Source of the DNA: Novosphingopyxis baekryungensis DSM 16222
Lineage (GTDB): Bacteria; Pseudomonadota; Alphaproteobacteria; Sphingomonadales; Sphingomonadaceae
DNA length: 64,000 bases
Reading direction: 5' to 3'
NCBI RefSeq assembly: GCF_000420305.1
Contig: NZ_ATUR01000002.1
Span: 434,001-498,000, forward strand
The notes under the pieces were generated by a model. The model saw only the letters and a program-made list of their open reading frames with translations, ran no database searches and was not told the DNA's origin. Shown piece by piece: positions 58,021 through 64,000 of this stretch; within the stretch, counting starts at the first letter, position 1, and each line of letters begins with the position of its first letter. The position numbers and the translations under genes are program-made.

Positions 58021-58575
58021 TCAGCCTTTCATCGCACTGGCGAGCGTGTTGAGACGGGTACGGATGCTGTTGTCGATCAGACGGCTGCCGATCTTGACGA
58101 CCAGCCCGCCGAGAATCGACGGATCGATACGGGATTGAATATTGACGTCACGGCCGACGCGGGTGCGCAGCTGCTTGCGCAGGGCCTCCATCTGCTCGTC
58201 CGAGAGGCTGTGCGCACTGACAACCTCGGCGGTTACTTCACCGCGATGGGCGGCGGTCAGCTTGTCGAAATCGCGCGCAACGGCCCCGATCTGGGACAGC
58301 CGGCGATTTTCGGAAAGAACGCCGAGGAAATTGCGCGTCAGCGGATCGACACCCAGATGGTCCGCCACGGCGAGCACGGTGCGCTCCGCCTGATGGCGCG
58401 ACAGCTCGGGGCTGGTCGTGACGGTCTTGAATTCCGGCACCTCGATAAGGGCCTGGCGCAATTTGGCGAGCGACTGCTCCACTGCCTCAAGCTGGCTGCG
58501 ATCACGCGCCAGCTCGAACAATGCGGTCGCATAGCGTCCGGCAAGGCTGGCCGAAATGCCGCTGGATGTCTCCAC
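58021..58575 (-). CDS. atpH: F1-ATPase delta subunit
   Basis: Peripheral-stalk connector; about 184 residues. It shows [14 protein letters not shown] at the N-terminus and [25 protein letters not shown] at the C-terminus, both family hallmarks. The GTG at 58573-58575 is chosen because a GAAGGA site lies just upstream; longer frames run into the promoter region. It is the first gene of the F1 operon. No Fo genes are in the window. Confidence 0.94.
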   Translation of the reverse strand: METSSGISASLAGRYATALFELARDRSQLEAVEQSLAKLRQALIEVPEFKTVTTSPELSRHQAERTVLAVADHLGVDPLTRNFLGVLSENRRLSQIGAVARDFDKLTAAHRGEVTAEVVSAHSLSDEQMEALRKQLRTRVGRDVNIQSRIDPSILGGLVVKIGSRLIDNSIRTRLNTLASAMKG

Positions 58576-58807
58576 GCGAGAATTTTCCTTCCGTTGCAAG
58601 AATTTCCGTGGAGGCCCACACAGGCCACCAGGGATCGGGCCAGGGAGCCGACCTTGGCAATCTAGCCGGGCGGTTAGCACCCGATTTTGCCCATTGCAAG
58701 GGCAGGGAGGCATATCACGGGGTGACGCAGGGGCATGGACGCGTTCGCCCGGTTCGGTCGCAAGTTTCGGGATGCGCCGGGCGCTGCCCGCCGGCACATT
58801 GGCCAGC
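58576..58807. other. Divergent promoter region atpH / ada
   Basis: The 232-base region between divergent genes holds the promoters for the F1 operon and for ada. The GAAGGA ribosome binding site of atpH lies at its left end. I find no secure -35/-10 pair, and no sequence that I can defend as an Ada-binding box. Confidence 0.4.
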
Positions 58808-59848
58808 ATGACGCGAGATGATTCGATCCTTGACGACGAAGCCGCATGGGAAGCGGTGCAACGGCGTGACCCGGAGTTCGATGGGCGTTTCGTGACCGGC
58901 GTGCACTCGACCGGCATTTATTGCCGGCCGAGCTGCGGCGCTAAGACGCCCGCGCGCAAGAATGTGCGGTTCTATCGAGATGGTGCAGCGGCGCGCGAAG
59001 CCGGCCTGCGCCCGTGCAAGCGCTGCACGCCGGACGATGTGGCGCGCGACAGGCAAGCCGTGGCGCTGGTGCTACCCCGGCTGAAGGCGGCGGGAGCGCC
59101 GATTGCTCTGGCGGATCTGGCCAGCGGGGTTGGCTATTCGCCCGGCCATTTTCAGCGGATATTCAAACGGCAGGTCGGGCTGTCTCCAGCAGCCTATGGC
59201 CGGGCGCTGCGCATGCAGCGTGTCGATGGCGCGCTCGACGGGACGGATAGCGTGACCGGCGCGCTTTATGCGGCGGGGTTCCAGTCCTCTTCGCGCTTTT
59301 ACGAACAGGCGGAAGGAAGAATGGGCATGGCACCATCGGTATGGAATGACGGCGGCAAGGGCGCGACCTTATATTGGGCGGTGGTGGGGACCAGTCTGGG
59401 CGATATGCTGGTCGCCGCGAGTGAGAAGGGCGTTTGCCGCCTCTCCTTCGACGAAGGGGTGGAAGATTTGCGGCGGCGCTTTCCCAAGGCGGACCTCGTC
59501 GAGGGCGGCGCGCCGTTCAACTGTTTGCTGCAGCAGGTCATCGATGCGGTCGAGATGCCCGGCGCGGCCTATGCGCATATCCCGCTGGATGTGCGTGGAA
59601 CGGCGTTTCAGGAGGCCTGCTGGAAAGCCTTGCGCGCCATTCCGCCAGGCGAAACCCGCAGCTATGCAGATATCGCCACGGCGGCGGGCAATGCCAAGGC
59701 GGTGCGCGCGGCCGGCGCGGCCAACGCGCGCAATCATGTGGCCGTGCTTATCCCGTGTCACCGCGTCATCCGCAGCGACGGCAGCCTTGGCGGCTATGCC
59801 TATGGGCTGGAGATCAAGCGCAGGTTGCTGAAAAAAGAGCGCGGCTAG
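58808..59848 (+). CDS. ada: Ada: methylated-DNA transferase and AraC-type regulator
   Basis: Adaptive-response protein; about 346 residues. The N-terminal zinc site has C39, C43, C70 and C73; C39 is the likely phosphotriester methyl acceptor. An AraC helix-turn-helix follows (about 95-185: LADLASGVGYSPGHFQRIFKRQ). The C-terminal O6-alkylguanine transferase has the PCHR motif with acceptor C317. All parts of a full-length Ada are present. ATG 58808 is chosen because the earlier frame runs through the promoter region. Confidence 0.94.
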   Translation: MTRDDSILDDEAAWEAVQRRDPEFDGRFVTGVHSTGIYCRPSCGAKTPARKNVRFYRDGAAAREAGLRPCKRCTPDDVARDRQAVALVLPRLKAAGAPIALADLASGVGYSPGHFQRIFKRQVGLSPAAYGRALRMQRVDGALDGTDSVTGALYAAGFQSSSRFYEQAEGRMGMAPSVWNDGGKGATLYWAVVGTSLGDMLVAASEKGVCRLSFDEGVEDLRRRFPKADLVEGGAPFNCLLQQVIDAVEMPGAAYAHIPLDVRGTAFQEACWKALRAIPPGETRSYADIATAAGNAKAVRAAGAANARNHVAVLIPCHRVIRSDGSLGGYAYGLEIKRRLLKKERG

Positions 59849-61395
59849 CTGTCCGGGCGCGCATCCTCCTTGCTGCAATCATAGACCAGCAATTCGTTCG
59901 GCTGCGCGGGCAGAACGGCATCGATGGCGCTTTGCATCGCCGCGAGCCTTTGCTGCGCGTCCGGCCCGGCATCGCAGCTCGGCACGTCGAACTGTTGCCG
60001 GACAGAGCGCGCCCGCTCCATCGCATCCATCCCCAAAAGATAGCGGGCGACACGATATTCGCCTGCGGCCGGATCGTAACTGTTGCGGGAAACCGTGCTG
60101 TCCTGGTTGGGCACGAAGATGCGCGTATAGGCGCTGCCATCGCGGCCATATTGCGTGCGCCCGTTGACGCAGCCGCCCTCCTCATAGCGAAAAGGGATTT
60201 CGCTCTCGCCGGACACCGTCACGCGGCTGCGCGCGGCATCGAGGCGGCAGACGAGTGGCCCCGTCAGCTTGGCGGCTTGCCCACTGTCTTGCGGTGCGCT
60301 GATCTTGGGCAGCTCTACCCGATCGTCGATATCCGCCATCGAAGGCCGGGCGAAATATACCAGCACAGCGCCCAGTAGCAGCCCTGCGCCTGCCACGCCG
60401 CCTGCGATGGCCGGATATTTCTGCCCGCGGGTGAAGAACAGCCCCGCTGCGCCTGCGCCGATCACCGACAGGGCCAGCAAAAGCCCGGCGAGCGCCATGC
60501 CATCTTCACGATCGGCGATCACGCCCAGCTCCGCCTTGCGACGCGCCGCCGCCTCGGCCGATGCGCGCATGGCCGCGGCCTGACGTTCTTCCTGGTCGAT
60601 CCGCGCCCGGGCCTCGGACTGCCGTTGTTGTTCGGCAGCGGTCAGATCGGCGACCGATCGGCACGGCGCGGCGCTGGTGCGAAGTTTGACGCCCGCCTTG
60701 CGCAGAAAACCGGTGATCTCGCGGGCCGATACGGCGAAGAAGAATTCCGCATCATTGCCGTCGGAAATCGAGCCAAAGCTGTTGAGACCGATCACCCGCC
60801 CGCAGGCATCCACCAGCGGTCCGCCGCTATTGCCCGCTCCGAGCGGGGCGGTGTGCAATATGGTGTCGAACTGCCGGGCCGAGCGCCCACCGGAAATCGA
60901 TCCGCGCGTTTTAACGGGGGATTGTGGCCGGATAATATCCTCGACCTGCAGACCCTGCGCCCGGTCCACGGTGCTGGGATAGCCGATCGCCACCACATCC
61001 ATGCCGTCGCTGGCGGGGCCGGTATAGATGGTGTCCGGCGTCACCCGTGCGCCATCGGCAAGCCGGAGCAAGGCAAGATCGTTGGACGGGCTGTACGCGA
61101 TGATCTGCGCGCCGTAGCTCTTGGCGCCTTCGGATGGGACCACACCGATCATGATCGAGCGATCGCCGCGCGCCGGTTCCACCACATGGGCATTGGTCAG
61201 GATGACATCGGGGGCGATCGCCACGCCCGATCCATGGCCGACATAGAAGACCTGGCTGCCGTCCTGCGCCACCAGTACGACGCGCACGACCCCGCGGCTG
61301 GCTGCCGCGATATCGCCCGGATCGGCGCTGGCCGCCGATGGCAGGGTCAGCGCGCCGCATAGAAGCGAAAGCAAAACCAACAGATATCGCGTCAA
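59845..61395 (-). CDS. Secreted or membrane-anchored trypsin-like serine protease
   Basis: The 516-residue protein has a signal peptide that ends at ASADP. The catalytic triad is H70 (ILTNAHVV), D106 (SNDLALLRL) and S190 (GAGNSGGPLVD). There is no PDZ domain, unlike DegP. An Arg/Ala/Glu-rich coiled-coil segment (about 265-300) leads to two hydrophobic helices (about 300-350), and then a C-terminal domain of about 160 residues that I do not recognise. Its end overlaps the end of ada. Confidence 0.85.
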   Translation of the reverse strand: MTRYLLVLLSLLCGALTLPSAASADPGDIAAASRGVVRVVLVAQDGSQVFYVGHGSGVAIAPDVILTNAHVVEPARGDRSIMIGVVPSEGAKSYGAQIIAYSPSNDLALLRLADGARVTPDTIYTGPASDGMDVVAIGYPSTVDRAQGLQVEDIIRPQSPVKTRGSISGGRSARQFDTILHTAPLGAGNSGGPLVDACGRVIGLNSFGSISDGNDAEFFFAVSAREITGFLRKAGVKLRTSAAPCRSVADLTAAEQQRQSEARARIDQEERQAAAMRASAEAAARRKAELGVIADREDGMALAGLLLALSVIGAGAAGLFFTRGQKYPAIAGGVAGAGLLLGAVLVYFARPSMADIDDRVELPKISAPQDSGQAAKLTGPLVCRLDAARSRVTVSGESEIPFRYEEGGCVNGRTQYGRDGSAYTRIFVPNQDSTVSRNSYDPAAGEYRVARYLLGMDAMERARSVRQQFDVPSCDAGPDAQQRLAAMQSAIDAVLPAQPNELLVYDCSKEDARPDS

Positions 61396-61435
61396 TTCAA
61401 GGCTCCTTATCGATGTCCTGCCAGTCGTGGCTCGC

Positions 61436-61479
61436 TGTAGGCAGCTGCCCGCTCCGGCTCAAGCGCAGCAGCGCCTACA
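61436..61479 (-). repeat. Stem-loop over the priA stop codon
   Basis: TGTAGGC at 61436-61442 pairs with GCCTACA at 61473-61479, and GCTGC at 61444-61448 with GCAGC at 61465-61469. The stem includes the priA stop codon (61475-61477). No T run follows, so it may be a stabilising or Rho-assisted 3' end. Confidence 0.45.
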
Positions 61480-63640
61480 TGAAGCTGTAGGGATCGACAT
61501 CCACGGTCACGCGCACGCCGCGCGGCCAGTCGAGCTTGCCGAGCCAGCCACGCAGCGCATCCTGCAGGGGGGCGGACCGGCGGGCATGGACGAGCAGGCG
61601 CTGGCGATAGCGACCGCGCAGCATGGCGAGCGGGGCCGGGGCGGGGCCATAGACGATGGCGTCCGCCATTTCCGGCGCGCTGGCCTTGATGATGCGGGCA
61701 GTCTCCGCGGCTTCGCTCTGGTCTTCGGACGATATGATGATGGCCGCCAGCCTTCCGAAGGGAGGGGCGCCCGCATGGCGGCGCGCCTCCGTTTCAGCAT
61801 CGTAGAAAGCATCGCGTTCGCCTGCGACCAGTGCCTCGATTACCGCGTGGCCGGGGCTGCGTGTCTGAACGATGACCTGCCCCGGTTTTTCCGCCCGGCC
61901 GGCGCGGCCCGCGACCTGGGCGATCTGCTGGAAGGTGCGTTCGGCGGCGCGCAGGTCCCCGCCTTCCAGTCCAAGATCGGCGTCGATGACGCCGACCAGC
62001 GTCAGATTGGGGAAATGATAGCCCTTGGTCACCAGCTGCGTGCCGACGATGATGTCTATCGCGCCGGCTTCCACGCGGGAGACGAACTCGGCGGCATGGG
62101 CCGGGTTGGAGATGGTATCCGATGTGGCGACCACGCTGCGTGCCTCGGGGAAGAGCGCCTGCACCTCTTCGCAGATCCGCTCCACGCCGGGGCCACAGGC
62201 CACGAGGCTGTCCGCCTCTCCGCATTCGGGGCATTTTTCCGGCAGTTTTTCCAGATGCCCGCAATGGTGGCAGGCCAAACGCCGGGTCAGGCGATGTTCC
62301 ACCATCCAGCTGGTGCAATTGGGGCATTGAATCCGGTGCCCGCAATGACGGCACAGCGTGAGCGGGGCATAGCCGCGTCGGTTGAGAAACAGCAGCGATT
62401 GCTCGCCCCGTTCCAGCCGTTCCTCGATCGCACGCACCAATGTCGGCGCGATCCAGCGGCCGCGTTCCGGCGGGTCCTGCAACAGATCGAGCGACTGGAT
62501 GTCGGGCATCTGGGCCTTGCCGAAGCGCGAGGGGATGACGAGCTGCTCATAGCGCCCGATCTCCGCCATGTGGCGCGATTCCAGCGCGGGTGTGGCCGAT
62601 GCCAGAATGACCGGCAGGCTTTCCATCAGGCCGCGCATCACCGCCACATCGCGGGCATGATAGCGCACGCCATCCTCCTGCTTGAAACTGGTCTCATGCG
62701 CTTCATCCACGATGATGCAGCCCAGATTGGCATAGGGCAGGAAGAGCGCGGACCGCGCACCGACCACGACTTGCGCGCTGCCATCGGCCACGCCGCGCCA
62801 GGTCCGGCGGCGCTGGGTGGAGCGCATGGAACTGTGCCACAAGGCAGGCTCCATCCCGAACCGCGCCTTGAACCGCTTGAGGAAGGCCTGGGTGAGGGCG
62901 ATTTCCGGTAGCAATACCAGCACCTGCCGGCCGCGCCGCAACGCTTCGGCCACCGCCTCGAAATACACCTCGGTCTTGCCGGACCCGGTGACGCCGTCGA
63001 GCAGAATGGGCGAAAAGGCTTCGGCCTCGACAGCCGCGCGCAGGCGTGTGGCGGCTGTGGCCTGCTCTGCGGTCAGATCGACCGGTTGATGCTCCGGATC
63101 GAGCGGGATGAACGGCGCGTCTCCGCTCACTTCCACCGCTTCGAACGATCCGGCCTTGATCAGGCCGCGGATCACCGCGTCGGTCACACCGGCCTTGGCC
63201 GCCAGTTCGCGCACGAGACCCTGCTCCCCGTCCAGCTTTTCCAGCGCCAGTTCGCGCTGGGCGGTCATGCGGGGCGGGGCGGTGCCGGTATGGCGATATT
63301 CGATGATGGTTCCGCCGGGCCCGAGCGCGGACGAACTGGGCAATATCATGCGCATCACGGCGGCCAGCGGGGCCAGATAATAGTCCGCGGTCCATTCCGC
63401 CAGGCGGCGCAGTTCCGGGCGGATCGGAGGCGTGTCGACCACGGCCAGGATATTGCGCAGGCGGTTGTCGCCCACCTCCTCGACCTGGAACTTCTCTTCT
63501 TCCCAGACCACGCCCATCAGCTTGCGCGGACCCAGCGGCACTTCGACGATCGAGCCATGCTGAGCGGTCATGCCGTGGGGCACGCGGTAATCGAGCGGAC
63601 CGACGGCGGCGGTGCGCAGCAGAACGCGGGCGCGGTTCAT
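61475..63640 (-). CDS. priA: Primosomal replication restart helicase PriA
   Basis: Helicase that reloads the replisome at stalled forks; about 721 residues. It has an N-terminal 3'BD (RVLLRTAAVGPLDYRVP), Walker A DGVTGSGKTEVYFE, VDEAHE, and a zinc-binding insert with paired cysteines (CRHCGHRIQCPNC, CHHCGH, CPECG). GRAGRAEKPGQV and SPPFGRL-type ends are complete. ATG 63638-63640 is chosen; the longer frame would add 21 Arg-rich residues. Confidence 0.95.
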   Translation of the reverse strand: MNRARVLLRTAAVGPLDYRVPHGMTAQHGSIVEVPLGPRKLMGVVWEEEKFQVEEVGDNRLRNILAVVDTPPIRPELRRLAEWTADYYLAPLAAVMRMILPSSSALGPGGTIIEYRHTGTAPPRMTAQRELALEKLDGEQGLVRELAAKAGVTDAVIRGLIKAGSFEAVEVSGDAPFIPLDPEHQPVDLTAEQATAATRLRAAVEAEAFSPILLDGVTGSGKTEVYFEAVAEALRRGRQVLVLLPEIALTQAFLKRFKARFGMEPALWHSSMRSTQRRRTWRGVADGSAQVVVGARSALFLPYANLGCIIVDEAHETSFKQEDGVRYHARDVAVMRGLMESLPVILASATPALESRHMAEIGRYEQLVIPSRFGKAQMPDIQSLDLLQDPPERGRWIAPTLVRAIEERLERGEQSLLFLNRRGYAPLTLCRHCGHRIQCPNCTSWMVEHRLTRRLACHHCGHLEKLPEKCPECGEADSLVACGPGVERICEEVQALFPEARSVVATSDTISNPAHAAEFVSRVEAGAIDIIVGTQLVTKGYHFPNLTLVGVIDADLGLEGGDLRAAERTFQQIAQVAGRAGRAEKPGQVIVQTRSPGHAVIEALVAGERDAFYDAETEARRHAGAPPFGRLAAIIISSEDQSEAAETARIIKASAPEMADAIVYGPAPAPLAMLRGRYRQRLLVHARRSAPLQDALRGWLGKLDWPRGVRVTVDVDPYSFM

Positions 63641-63919
63641 GCGCGCGATTTCCGGCGCGCTGCGGGTGCGCTCAAGCCGGCGAGCTGCGCCGGAAGTTCG
63701 CAAGAGTCGCTATACGGTCCCGATAGATTTCGGCCTTCAAAAGAAAGGCGGTCAATCGATGCGGAGAATGGGTGGTGTGATGGGTGATAGGCCACGCGCT
63801 GCATATAGGCCGCGCGGCCCGCATAGGACAGGGCTGTCCCGAAAATTCGTTACGGAACCGTACGGCAAGCGGGGTGTTTCAGGCCTGTTACGCAATTACA
63901 GACCGACCGGAGTAATCTG
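63641..63919 (+). other. Upstream region of the final lipoprotein gene
   Basis: This 279-base gap contains a short perfect inverted repeat (GGACAGGGCTGTCC at 63826-63839) and an EcfG-like promoter. The left part must also include the priA promoter. No further gene is supported. Confidence 0.5.
63854..63878 (+). promoter_or_regulatory. EcfG-like promoter before lipoprotein gene
   Basis: GGAAC at 63854-63858 and TGTT at 63875-63878 are 16 bases apart. The consensus is GGAAC-N16/17-CGTT, so one -10 base differs. Transcription would start near 63885, about 35 bases before the ATG. Confidence 0.5.
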
Positions 63920-64000
63920 ATGATCACCATGAAAAAAGCTCTTCTTCCCGCTGCTGTGCTGATGGCCATGCCGCTTGCTGGCTGCGCCGATAATTACCTT
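63920..64000 (+). CDS. Lipoprotein precursor, partial
   Basis: The first 27 residues are visible: MITMKKALLPAAVLMAM then PLAGCADNYL. The basic start, hydrophobic stretch and lipobox LAGC (Cys at residue 22) mark an outer- or inner-membrane lipoprotein. GGAG at 63909-63912 supports the ATG at 63920; ATG 63929 is an alternative. The rest lies beyond the right edge, so no family can be named. Confidence 0.75.
   Translation, partial: MITMKKALLPAAVLMAMPLAGCADNYL

Noticed and set aside
58576-58807. Ada-binding operator before ada
   Set aside because: Several A-rich short stretches exist, but none matches a known Ada box well enough to report.

Overview
The window looks like chromosomal DNA of an alphaproteobacterium, most likely of the order Sphingomonadales. 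This is inferred from the high GC content, the gene order and the protein character; no database search was run. Coding density is very high. Three well-known alphaproteobacterial gene blocks are present: nagZ-scpA-scpB-tatA-tatB-tatC preceded by argS and a SPOR protein, a complete dcw (division and cell wall) cluster, and a stand-alone F1-ATPase operon (atpHAGDC).

Layout. 1-2357 (minus): cpaA-cpaB-cpaC of a Flp/Tad pilus system, cut by the left edge. 2389-4415 (plus): an alpha/beta hydrolase and a FAD oxidoreductase. 4425-6848 (minus): ispH-thrB-rnhA. 6988-16886 (plus): a lipoprotein, a polytopic membrane protein, argS, a SPOR protein, an inserted outer-membrane protein, nagZ, scpAB and tatABC. 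16949-17222 (minus): an entericidin-like lipoprotein behind two C-rich-loop hairpins and a perfect match to the general-stress sigma (EcfG) promoter consensus. 17363-19396 (plus): cysK, a one-helix membrane protein and a lipoprotein. 19563-38325 (plus): the dcw cluster in the order mraZ, rsmH, ftsL, ftsI, murE, murF, mraY, murD, ftsW, murG, murC, a 59-residue unknown, murB, ddlB, ftsQ, ftsA, ftsZ. 38443-41584: a TPR-SPOR protein and a dGTPase. 41640-46434: a tandem glycine riboswitch and gcvT-gcvH-gcvPA-gcvPB. 46440-47581: an ABA4-like membrane protein and a DUF938 methyltransferase-like protein. 47764-51561: two EamA transporters flanking a small membrane protein and a lone cpaF. 51558-53250: a low-GC GT-C-type membrane protein. 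53250-58575 (minus): atpHAGDC with an extra membrane-protein gene between atpD and atpC. 58808-63640: ada, a trypsin-like protease and priA. 63920-64000: the start of another lipoprotein behind a second EcfG-like promoter.

How the genes work together. Most of the window serves envelope growth and division: precursor synthesis and lipid-linked steps (MurC-F, MraY, MurG, DdlB, MurB), the divisome (FtsL, I, W, Q, A, Z), recycling (NagZ), SPOR proteins that probably bind septal glycan, chromosome segregation (ScpAB), and Tat export. The gcv operon oxidises glycine and senses it through its own leader RNA. The F1 operon lacks the Fo genes, which are usual elsewhere in this group.

The most unusual signal is the 17096-17222 element. 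It is a candidate EcfG-driven small RNA or leader with two hairpins whose loops could pair with Shine-Dalgarno sequences, directly upstream of a tiny lipoprotein gene. No tRNA, rRNA, CRISPR array or complete insertion sequence was recognised.
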